Positions 22,401 to 33,900 of a stretch of 64,000 bases of DNA are shown piece after piece; the stretch's first letter is position 1; the number at the start of each line of letters is the position of its first letter. The DNA is taken from NCBI GenBank assembly GCA_010645155.1, contig JAAGOF010000042.1:209122-273121 (forward strand), read 5' to 3'. The translations under genes were made by a program, and so were the position numbers. Source of the DNA: Tigriopus japonicus (lineage: Eukaryota > Arthropoda > Copepoda > Harpacticoida > Harpacticidae). The notes under the pieces are model-generated. The model was given only the letters and a program-made list of their open reading frames with translations, was not told the origin of the DNA and searched no databases.

Positions 22401-24913
22401 TGGGCCAGGCAAGACCACCTTCGCTGAGAGGGTCAAATTGTTCCAAAATCTTGGTCGTAAGTCCAAGTCGCCCAAGTTGCCACCCGCTGTGAAGCCTCCA
22501 ACCAAGAAGATCACCTTTTTGGATGTTTCTGGTCAGGAGACTAGTTGGAAAGAATTGGCCGAAGGTCGCCTAGAAGCCAAACCCAGAATTGAGAATAACA
22601 CCGACCAAGAGGATTTTCATTCCAATACCCTCAGTCATGAGTCTGCGCAAGATGGAACCTCGTTGTGTCCTGATTGTAACAATCCGTACGACATGAGTCT
22701 GACCACTGTGTGCAGTACGTGTTACTGTTGTACCCAATGCGATCTGGAAGAAGCCACCGACGAAAATCAAAGGAACCGGCTGGAAGATGTAGAGTCAAAC
22801 ACTTTGGGCAAGATTTCATATAATTACAGTAGTGCTACGGCGAGTTGGAACTTCTTAAACTCGTCCAAAGAAGATGAAGACGAAGAAGCGGACGACGTAG
22901 ACGATCCAGAAGTTGACGTGGAATCTGACAGTAGCTTTTCTGCGGCCAGTGTCATCAACACGTTTGTGAGCAAGAAGGCGAAGGAGTCCAGACCTGTAAT
23001 GGATCTTCGACGTCAATTGAAAGACACCTTTGGAGCCCCGTCAGCCTCACCCAGTCCCGAGATGAACGAACCGGGTAGACCGGAGGAAAACTATGACATT
23101 CCGAGAAGTCCCTCCATGCCAGTTCCATTGGATAAGCTTGAAGACGTCAAGATGGAACCCCCTCCGTTGATCCACATCCAACCCGAGTTCCTTCAAGAAT
23201 ATGCCACCAGACAGAGTCTCTTCAAGGAGGCGCCAGAACCGGCTGTGTTGGTACGAGGAAATGAAACTGTGGCATTGACCGAGGAGATGTTCCGAGGGGA
23301 ACTGCGAGGCACGTTGAAAAAGATTCATTCCAATCACCACAACGGGCGTAAATGTAAGAACCAAGGATCCGAAATGGGCGATAGCGGCATAGCATCCCCT
23401 CCAGCAGCACCAAGTCTAGTTCCAACCATTCTCCAGCCATCTACCGTCATTGAGGCCGAGGAACACAAGGAAGACCAAAGTGATTCTGGGCTTGACGAGT
23501 CCGGAGAAAAGAAGGTGGCCATTCCAGGAATGAAAAAGAGAGATACCATGATCAGAGAGCTCAAAAACAAGTTGAAGGAAAAATTCAATGTGGAATCGTC
23601 CACGTCGTCCTCTGAGAACAATTCCATCACTGTGCTCGACTCGCCAGATAAGCTTCCCATTGGTAATGTCGAGTCACGAAGAGAAACCATGGGTCCAAAG
23701 CTGGCCAAGCTCTTCAGCCATAAACTGGTGGGAGGTGTTCCAGGACCGGTTCCAGTTTTCCCAATGCCAAAGGCCCCTTCACCACCTCCTCTTCCCAAGT
23801 CGAGCACAATATCAAGTAAAACTAGTGGCCAAACCTTGATCACGATGGCTTCAAATTCAAGCAATCACACTGAGGATGGCAAAGTTGCCACGACCACGTT
23901 TAAAAGCATCTTTGAAAGTCGGATCGAGAAATCGGTTTCACCTCGACAAGGCGAAGTATCTCCGTCTGATTATGAGAGCTCGGTATACGATCCGTCTTTG
24001 CCTGATGAGTTGAAGAAATCCGTGCCTGCTGGAGTCATGTTCCGGGGACACAGACCCTTCACCCCACCTAATAAAGGCGAAGGAACCAAAAAGTCAATCC
24101 CAACACCACCGTCTGCCAAGGGTGCCAATGGAGGCAATCTCAAATATCTGAGTAGTGTGGCCCAAACCAAGAGCGTCTTCAGTGGCATTTGCAAAGAGCT
24201 GAACGAACGATCTTTGGCTCAGCAGCTCGCCAATGCTCCATCGACTGAGCGAAGAGAGTTTTTGTACGGACCTGGAGGCATTTTCGGTCCCAAAGGCCCT
24301 TTCAGTACGCCCTCTGTCAGATACCCTCACGGGCTAGAAGTGTCTTCGCCCAATGTGAAACGAAACGTTCGCTTTGAGGCCAATACCGAGCACAAACCAG
24401 TTAACGCCATCCATTCGATCAGCGATTCGAGCTCAGCTATGGCCGAAGACCGCTCGGTCAAGTCACAATACGTGGCCAATTCGGTAATCATCCCTTCCAC
24501 TCCAATCTTGAAGACACCCACTTCTCGTATGGCGACATACCGTGCCGAGTGGGCGGACCAAGAATGCTCGCCATCCAAACCCTCCAAGCCTCTTGTTCCC
24601 GAAGATCTGGAGCGATGGCGGGAAGAGAAGGCTCGTCGAATGTTAGCGTGGATCAATAACAGCCAACTCACGGGCTATTGGGGATCCGATACCCCATGGT
24701 GGAAGGTACGTGGGATATGTTTTATTTTTGTGAAATCGCCATCGCCGAACTTGCGTATCTCGGCAGATTTTTCTCCAATGGATTTTCTGCTTTGATCTTC
24801 ATCTTGATTTCTCCCGGCGTCAGTGGACTTGGTCAGGGATGCATCTGTCAGTCATAAAAAACTACAGAGAAAGTGGAATGAGGATTTCTCCCATTCTCTC
24901 TTTCAATGAGTAG
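19474..24913 (+). CDS. Giant serine-rich, mostly disordered protein, unrecognised (one 5.2-kb exon plus a probable short last exon)
   Basis: A single open exon runs from ATG 19474 to 24705, where AAG|GTACGT is a strong donor: 1,744 residues. Joining to an acceptor at 24823 adds 30 codons and a stop at 24913; without splicing the frame stops after 29 further codons. The start is basic (KSKRPRSNKENLKPSRPKSRS). Four copies of Y[VM]SR[SGA]E[ILV]L start at residues 222, 302, 380 and 458, almost evenly spaced, and DSW motifs stand at 174, 363 and 429. An acidic Asp/Asn/Glu run covers about 501-523, with cysteine-dense segments at about 633-665 and 1065-1090. A charged, probably helical stretch (about 800-900) contains LRRGQVLKDLKKYLREAIDF. 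The C-terminus is Trp-rich (WREEKARRMLAWINN, GYWGSDTPWWK). I see no catalytic domain, signal peptide or membrane segment; a scaffold role is only a guess. An unseen 5' coding exon cannot be excluded. Confidence 0.8.
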
Positions 24914-27900
24914 ATGGTCAGTCTCGATCGTTGGTTCTGCCTCAATTGGATTACTTTCCTTATCATCCTGTTGGCTACTGCTTTTTTGTTGCCAATTCGG
25001 TATGGTTGAGTTTTGATTGAAGAAGTGTTTTAAATCTCTAGGCTTATTTTGTAAACGGACAGGTAGATGGAGCTGTAAGACAGGCACTCTTCTGAAGTCC
25101 ACAGGTGGCATCTTTGTAGCGCCCTCTAGAGGCATATTTCTTCACAAAGTCTGACATTCCTACGCCACTGGCCTTGAGCATTTATTTATGAAGCTCGCTC
25201 AATAGCCATCTGTAACTTTTTTGAGTGGATTGCTTCCGAATTCTTGGGATTGCGATGTGACTTCTCAACCAAAAAAGTAAACCTACATTGGTCAAGTTAT
25301 TAGAAGGAGTTGATTACTTGATTTGTTCTCGATCGGATGATCACATTCGCCATCGTATGAATAGGTTGTCCTTCTATTAGCGTGGGTGTCAAACCATGAA
25401 TTCAAGTGGGCAAACCTGTCTGAACCCAACAGAAAGAAATAATCGATACATAACTTTGGCACACACAACATTGACGGCTGCTGGTGTACTGTTGAAGGAA
25501 CCGTGTTCACATATGTTTGAAAACACATTCACTACTTGGCCTTGGCAGTCGGAGGTAATTTGAGGCGGAGACCTGAGACGTGTCCTAGGAAGATATATGA
25601 TTGAAATGATGACAGACAGTTTGTTTTATAGCCTTTAGATAAGACGAGTCCCTAGCGGTTGGCTTTGCCAAATACCGATCAAGATTGTCATTTGGTGGTT
25701 AATTGTTTGGCGCAAGAGCTCTCTCTGCCTATCTCTCTCGTTCCTCTTCAACCAAATTGACAGTAATCTATTGTTGTCTGTCAAGCTCGTCTATCCAGGC
25801 ATCCTTCTCCTAGTGTCTTTTGTGAGTGAATCTCACTCTCAGAGCTCGAGTTGGGTTTGAAAGAGTGACCCTTCTGTCCAAGGGCAAGCGAGCCCGTCCC
25901 AACAGCAGCACAATTTGGCAATTTTCTATGCTCCTCAAGCGCCCTTGATGACATTCAGTCTTGTGCTAATAAGATGGATGAGACCCCCAGATGGCTTGAA
26001 GATGTCGATCCTTGCAGGGGGTTGAGTCAGGCCTTTTTCCAGAAGCCCGGACAGTACTCCCTCACTTCTTCTCTTCGTGCTCGTCGGCTTAACTCGACAT
26101 CTCCGACTTCCTGATCATAAAAGTTCAATTTCGAGAATGGATCAGCATAGCCATCCATCCAATGTCTTCCATTGATTTTCCTAATCTGAGCCCCATTGTG
26201 GTGGCCATTCCACAGTTTCGTTCATGGAATGGACGAAAATGAAGCCACTCGTATCTTCTAGGCCTGAGAAATAGGCACCCAAGGTTGACCATCTAACCCA
26301 CATGGGCCTCCTGACGTGCTTGCACGTAATCAAGTGCACTTGGCATAGATAGAAGTACGCATTTATTGAGCTCAGATGTGTCTTTGAAATGCGGGGAATT
26401 CTGGATGGACCGTGGGTTCTTTGCAAAGTGACCACTTCGTGGATTAAGTGGTCGAAAGCCATTGAAAAAAAACCAATCAGGTCTTATGATGTTATCTCTG
26501 CATTGAACTTAAAATTAGTTGACGGAAGAAATCGGCCTATAATTTTCGCTCTTATTCTTATCAATTCCTAGAGTAAAGAAGGACAAAAATTGTTAAGCCT
26601 CAAGTGCAATTTTGCCTTGGGACTTTGAATGGCACTTGGCTAACTTTTCATCCATATCCGATGTCAAAAAGGATTTGAGAGCAAGGGCATATGGAATGCC
26701 GTCATTCCGCAATAGGCAGTTGAAATGTTGATCCCATTGTTAACTCAGGTTACGTCTACTTATCTGGTGAGCCCAACTTGAAGTTCACTTTAATTGCGGG
26801 GGCTGAAAGCTTTGAACGCAAACCAAATCTCGCCTTGATCATGAAACAATACCAGGCCTGATTTGGCGATTGTTTCCGTTTTTTATTACTCGAGCCGTGG
26901 CAGATTACTTCAATTATCCAAAACAATGTCATTTCGAGACCCTTTCCATCTCGAGCGAACGATTAACAGCAGTCCTTCAATCCAATTTGTCATATCCCCA
27001 AACACTCGAAACTCAAAACAAACATGACAAGCCAGACCTGTGCACACACGTAGTATGTACTCGAGATTTGGTGGTGCCGTGGTGTTTTTTTGAGCGAACC
27101 CACCGGCAGCCCCATCATTCGATTGTATGATGGGTGTCCCAGGAAGATTCTAGTCTGTCGAGTGCAGTGAGCAAGTGGAGTACATGCCTGTGCCTTCTAG
27201 CCTGAACTTCTTTGGTCTTTGAACGGGCCGGAAAAACGAGCTTAAAGAAGGGGATGCGTGTGCGTTGGCGGAACCGTCGTCGCCGTCGTCGTCATTTTCC
27301 ACCTCCACGACTTTGTAATATTCCTCCCCCTCTATTTCTTTGAGCTGCTGACATCATCATGCACTCCTCGGCAGCCCAAACCCAATGATCCCCATCTTGA
27401 TGGTGTTGGCGGCCAAGTTCTCGTTCTCCTCCTCCTTTTCGATTGTGTAGTCGTCCACGAAGACGGCGGACGAAGACGACGTTTATCTTGGTTGATCCAA
27501 TGCTGGATCGATGGATCGGATGCCGAGTTGTAAGTCAGTTGTGCTGAAGGACTCGAGGGGGAAATCTTGAGGTGTAATTGTGGGGAATTGATGTTGTTTC
27601 CGTTTCAATTGTGCAGGACAGGGGTGATTCGTTGAGTTAGTGTCGTGAGTTAAAACATAACATGTTATTTTGTGTGGTGTGGCAGTTCTTGTGTATAGCG
27701 TGATCATGACCATGACATGGCGAGTGTGTGAATGAGCCAGATGTTATCAGGGATCGGATTTCCACACCTGTTAGTTTGGGTTTGGCCGTGGCCCATTTGT
27801 GCTTGTGTTCCCTCCTTCTAAGTTATGAGCTGTGTTTGAAAGTGTTCAAAAGTCACATTTACATCCATCCCATGGCACTTGTTCAGAGACTCAAGTGACC

Positions 27901-27930
27901 CAAACGAATGCCACAAAATTGCTCTTGGTG
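24914..27930. other. Intergenic and 5' region upstream of Patronin
   Basis: No coding exon is recognised in these 3 kb. A GTCGTCGCCGTCGTCGTC-like trinucleotide tract lies at about 27277-27295. The stretch immediately before 27931 is open in frame with the first Patronin exon but has no earlier ATG, so it is read as 5' untranslated sequence. Confidence 0.45.
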
Positions 27931-30900
27931 ATGTCTCCTAGAACGGAATCCGATCCGACCATGCAGAAATCCGATCCCAGGCCTAGTTTGAATCGAACCA
28001 TCACAATTCGGGAACGAAATCCCAGGGAACTGCGAGAGGTACGAATGAGGACCCGTTAATTCAAGGGTGTGGATAGTATTTTTTGTTAGGATCGGAAGGT
28101 GGTGCATCGTGCTATTAAAAAATATACGGGGGAAGGAAGAATCATTTGCACAAACCCCACTCAAAATATAAGCTTGCGCATATTGCCAGCCAGTTTTTGA
28201 CCATGGAAAAATGTGGCTATAAATGAGATACGCATAAAAAGAGATCCATAAAGCATAAACATATTTAATGCATTTTTATATATTTCCCCGCCTTGAATCA
28301 TATGGTTACACGAGTTAGATAAATTGAAAAATGAACTATACACATATACTTCAATGCATATGTTGGGTAACCGAGGCATCCATTTGCTCAATACCCACAT
28401 CTGGGTCTTCCCATTGACTACAATTTCACAATTGACCCAAGTAAATATCAAACATGGGAGATCTTGCTTACGAGGAGGAAAAAAGTTTTAGCGTCTTTGA
28501 AAGTGAGGAATTGTGTTAGTTTAGTTTGTTAGATTCCGGAATCCAAATGTGAATCTCGAGTAGTATGTCCATGTGTGTGTATACATTTCAAAAGGGATCA
28601 CGTGATAGATTGAAAAAAAATCCTACTAATGAAGTTCACGCCCATGTATTTTTTCGGTATTGGATTTTCAATTCTCAACCATCTACTCTTTGCATTCATT
28701 TTGAAAAGGTTAGAGGATCCATTAAAACCCAGTCATGGCAAACCTTAAAGTAGATCTGACCAAGTAAAGACACCGATAAGAGTTTCAATAACTTACGGAC
28801 GTTAATGGATTACAAAATGTGATTGATTATCTTTTTCTGTGAGATCAATCCCTAAATTTAAAAATTAGATATCTGGAAGAAACTGTAGTAAATATGTTGC
28901 TAACGAAGTAATCTTAAATGATGAATCAAATCTTTCAAGAAAGTACGAGTGTGCAAGTTATCCATGGCACCTTTGCGTATAAATTTCACTCGTGAAACCC
29001 ATATTCGCAGAATCGCCCATTAAGGCTTGAAGACCCACGGATTTATTTGCAAAATTCAACAGGCAAAAAAGTCTTTACGAAGGGCAGAATTTTCTTAGAA
29101 TATCTTTAACTCGTTCCTGACATCAGCTCAAAAATCTCAAGTGTGACTAGTGAGAAGTTCAGGCAGGAAGGGCCCATTTAAAGTCTTTTTGAAGGGCCTC
29201 TTCCATTTCCCGACAATGAGGACAGAAAAGGATTTCTCAACCCTCTTTGTGTCAATGGTGTCTTGCTCAATCAAGCCATGCCATTGGGTTGGAAATTTTG
29301 AACCGGTAAATTGCTTGCGGTGGTCGTTTGTTTTGCTTTATCTTTCTACTCACCTTGGTGAAGATAACTAACACTACAACAAAGGGACAAAGTAAACGAT
29401 TTCCCCGAGTAGTCTATTTGCAGCTTCCAAATTTTGCTGCACAGGAACCAAGTGAAATGCATCCGCTCGTGAAACGGTTTCCTCCGACAAATGTCATCGC
29501 TCTTTCGGCCTTCTTATTGGAAAGATCTGCCAATTGATGTTCGTGCATCGATCGGGCTTTGCTTTTGCTAGTTTTTTTTCGGTGTTGGGTGCGAGTCATT
29601 GCCCTTGGAGAAGTCCGAATCCTTGGTTTGAGGCTCGAAAAAGTCGTAGGCAGACGAGCAATCACTCAAGCGATGGCTTGTTAAAATTGTGCCATTCTCC
29701 TTGACAAAAGGGGAAATGGGAGGAGGACACTTAAGTCAGTCAGTCAGTCTTTCCTGACGATAAATAAATGCCTTCAATGTACTGCAGAAGAGCGAAGTGT
29801 AGTAGAGTGCCTCGCTTTTGCGAATACGTAACTTTTTTCTTCCGAGTCACGACCTGCTTGGCTTGGTAAGATTGCTTGGAGAATGCATTATTTTACATTC
29901 TGGGCACGACGAAACTGTCGAGGTTCCTGAAGGAGGATTTCGAGTCGAATTTTCAAGGAAATAATCCCATTGTACGGATGGCCAACCATGAAAGTGAGCT
30001 CGAATGGGAATGAGATGGCTCTTCTGAGGAATCTGAATAAGCGGGATGACGATGATCCAACTATTGCTTGCTTGCTTGTTCGCTCGCTCGCTTGTTGGGC
30101 ATTGCTTGGTCTTTTACGAGTATCTTCTCAATGTTGATAGAAGCACTATAGAAGAAAAACCCTTTCATTTGACCTCGAATATCGGCCCTCTCGCCCAATT
30201 TGGTCCGTAAAACATGGTCCTCAAAGCTAAATAAGCCATGATATTTCGATTCGAGCAGGTTTGTCAATCCAATCGATCATCATTCTTCTTGAAAGTGGCA
30301 TGTACGTATATAGTTAAAATAACATTACAACCGGCAATATTGAGAGGTTTACATCTCTAATAGCATCTTGGTTGTCCAAGGATTAAAACCCTGTCGTATC
30401 TTTGTTTGACCAAGCATAAAAGTTACATTTCGACCCATTTGTTGTAGTCATGGCTGAAGATGAAGTGGAAAAAGAGTGGTGTGATCTTTTTTCTGAAGTA
30501 GAGCTGACGGCATTGCCGTTTGTGTAATCCCCGAGGGCCAACAAACATCACGACTTTATGAATCCTCGTTAATTGTCTTCTTTTGATGCCTTGAAGGTCT
30601 TATTTTCGATTGATATCTCAGCCGAATGATTCTAGGTGGGCGCAGAAGGTAAAGAAGTGTAGTCTTTTCACATTCTTCGTACAATCTCTCAAGGTCTGAT
30701 TCCTTTCAGGATCATAAAGAGCCAAGATGAAAACGATTGAACAACATTCCTTCTTCTTTTTTTATCCGCATGTGTCGATAACTGTTCCCGAAAATCGATT
30801 GGAAGGGTGTTTTCTTACTTTTTGAGAGGATGAGGGGAGCTCGATGGAGCCCGTTCAATTGTGAATGGGCAAATTCTCAAGATCACACCATCGGTAGATT

Positions 30901-33900
30901 TACAGACAAATGCTACATTGATAGATAAACGAGCCGACCGACAGATCCACAGACGGATTGATGGATGATTGACTTCCTGGATACCCAATATCGGCTTATT
31001 ACTACCTCTAAAAAATACCACGAGTTTTGACCACCGAAATGCCGGTTTCAAGGCACACTATCTCTACCATTTAAGGGCCAAAAGCATGGCGATTCTTTCG
31101 GTAGAAAAGTTGAAGTGTATCAATATTCATTACCAGAAAGGTCGCTCCTTGAGAATTCATCACCCCATAACCTAATTCATAATGTCCATGTTTATTATCA
31201 CCATTCAAGTTTAAGGCAGAATCAATGCAATCTATGCTACCTCAGATTTAACGCATGAGCAGATTATCAAGATTTGTTTTACATTTTTGACTGAAAAAAG
31301 AAATTGTCCAAACAAATTTCCCGTTAAACCCCTTCAAAACCCATCATTTCAACATGATTCTTGGAATAGGAAATAACGTTTTTCTCTCTCTCTGTATTTT
31401 CAGGCGAAGCAAAGGGCCTCGATCAAGTGGCTCTTGTCGAAAGCCTATAGCCACAAAACTCCTCCGGAACTTTCCGAACCTTTCTACAAGGATCATGATG
31501 TAAGTTAACCAAAGTAAAAGCACTTTTGAATCATTCTGAACTCTCCTTATGCAACCACCGTGTAATACATTTGTACAGTATTCGAGTGCACATCAAAAGT
31601 AACAGACGGTCTAAGTTTTTAGAGTAAGCACTTGAAGCCGTCGATTTCATGTCATTCAGGACAAGCTCTATTGGATCAATTTGGAAGCAATGCAGGCACA
31701 GCAAACGGCATTCATTTCTCATCTCTGCTAATGTCAATGACTCTTTCAAGAGCCGACCGACACCACTATTGCGTCAAACGAGCGTATTCATACCCGTGCA
31801 AACAGTTTTTCATGTTTGTTTGCACAAACTTGCAGTGAATATAATATCCTTTCTCTCTATCTCTCTTGCTCGCACTCTGTATCACTATCAACAAAACCAG
31901 GCCAAATCACATGAGGTAACAAGCACGTCAAACCTCTTTTTCCATATTTTTTTTTGTTCAAATGCCTAAAAACGTGATATGTTTCAAGTTGGTCTTTTTT
32001 CCAACACCATTTGCAAAGGCCAATGTTAATGAGCCCGTTTTTTTGCATTCCTTCCTTGCAGGATGTGGACCATCTCAAGCCGCACATTGTGCATGCCTTG
32101 GCCAATGCAGAGTTGTATTGCATGGCGCTTAGCATTTTGTATAGCGATCCTAACTATCACAACCTCAACCATTGGGGCATCATTCAGGCCTTGGCCCGGA
32201 AAGGCATCTATGTGGCTGAACCGGCCGATTGCGCTCTCACCGAGACCGTTCTCATTCAGACCAATCCCTTGAAAATGGTGAGTTCATTATCGCCAAGAAA
32301 ACTAATAGAGTCAGGGCTAATTATCGTGTTTGGTTCATGTAGTCGGCTCATATGGCCGTGACAGAGGCCGTGATGGGCTTGGTGCTGAAAGAAACCGTCA
32401 ATATCGAGAAGGTAAAGGGCGTGGTGCAGAGGCTGGAAAAGGCCTTTAGCCTGGACGAGCAGGAGGCCTCTGAACGAGCCGCACCTAGTGATCAAGAAGA
32501 GGCCTTAGTACTTTGGGTCAACACGTGTTGCGAAGTCGTGAGAAAACAGGCCGAGGAACAACTCAAAGGAGAGGTAAGCACTCTACTCTAATTGTCGCTC
32601 TCTTTGGGAACTCCTAAAACATCGTGTTTGACTTTGGTTTTTTTCCAGGATCACAGCACCACCCCCAAGTTCCCGAAAGTCCAGGATCTCTCGGATCTGT
32701 CGGATGGCGTAGGATTGGCTGTGGTGATCTCGCTGTATTGTCCAGATGAGTTGGCTTGGACGGAGATTGCTTTGGGAGATCCGCCATCGATGGCGGATTC
32801 TCTGTACAACATCCAGTTAGTCCAGCGCTTCTGCCAGTCCACGCCTTCTTTCAACCCTTGCCATTTGAGCATTGAAGACTTCGTCTACCTTCATGCCTCG
32901 ATCAAGCAAAACGTCATTTGCTTCATGGCTGACCTTTTCAACATCCTCGAGGTCAAGCCCATCCGACCCGCCAAAGTTCCAGGGGTGCCAAAGAACCAAG
33001 TCATTGAAGTGCCAGATCCAGGTAAAAGAATCACGTCGACTAGTGATGGTCGGTTCTCAACTTTGGTCTTTTTGACAAGGAACAAAACCGATCGACGACG
33101 CTTTTCTTATATAACAAACAGTCGCAAATCAACATAATACCATCCATCACTATTCCCTAACTTGGCGTTTCTTCCTCTTTCCTTTTGCTTCTGCTTGAAA
33201 ATCAGCCTTGGAACAACCATCATCTCAGAGAGGGTTCCTGGGCTTTAGAGGTTTGTCACAGGTCTCTGGGGGGATTATACCCCATCTCAGGCCGTCTCTG
33301 GACTCCCCTGAGCCAACTGGCTTGCGAACAGGTATTTTGTCAATTGATGGCAACCCTGGTCTGCTCCACTCTTACTTAGACTGTTATCGTTTCCTTTAAT
33401 CCTTTGTGAACCTATATTCCTTTTATTATATCATGACAGCGTTTTTTCCCCTGTCAAACCTCCTTTGGACCCTTTGAGTGTGATGTTGCTTTACCTGTTC
33501 AGATTCTTTTCGTTCAGACCTTAAGCATGGTTGATCGTTTTCCTCATAAATCTGTTTGTTTACGCTTAATGTGTTATCCCGAGAAATAACTTTGGGGCTC
33601 TCGCTGATTTCAATTTCCTCAGTGTTTGTGACGTGTTCCAGTGTCTGGATCATCGTCTGTGTTCATGTTAAGCTTGACCTAATCTGTTTCTTTCTGCGAA
33701 TCTCTTCCAGATATGCATCGTGCCAAATCTCCCCATGTGATTCGGCGCCAAGCGAGTAGCCAAGCAGAAAAGAATGGTGAGACTTGACATCCGGAATGCA
33801 CACTACTAATGAATGCATGCCCGTTCAATGCCTAGTTAGTTTAACTTGCCTCTTCCACGACTTTAACCACAATCATGTCTGTGTGTTCAAAAACAAACCC

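Noticed and set aside
23334..23864. 176-codon minus-strand frame
   Set aside because: It is the complement of the giant orphan exon and has no independent support.
30627..30650. ATG-containing candidate 5' exon ending AG|GTAAAG
   Set aside because: Its end phase does not fit exon 2; the exon at 27931-28038 fits in phase 0 and reads naturally into the CH region.
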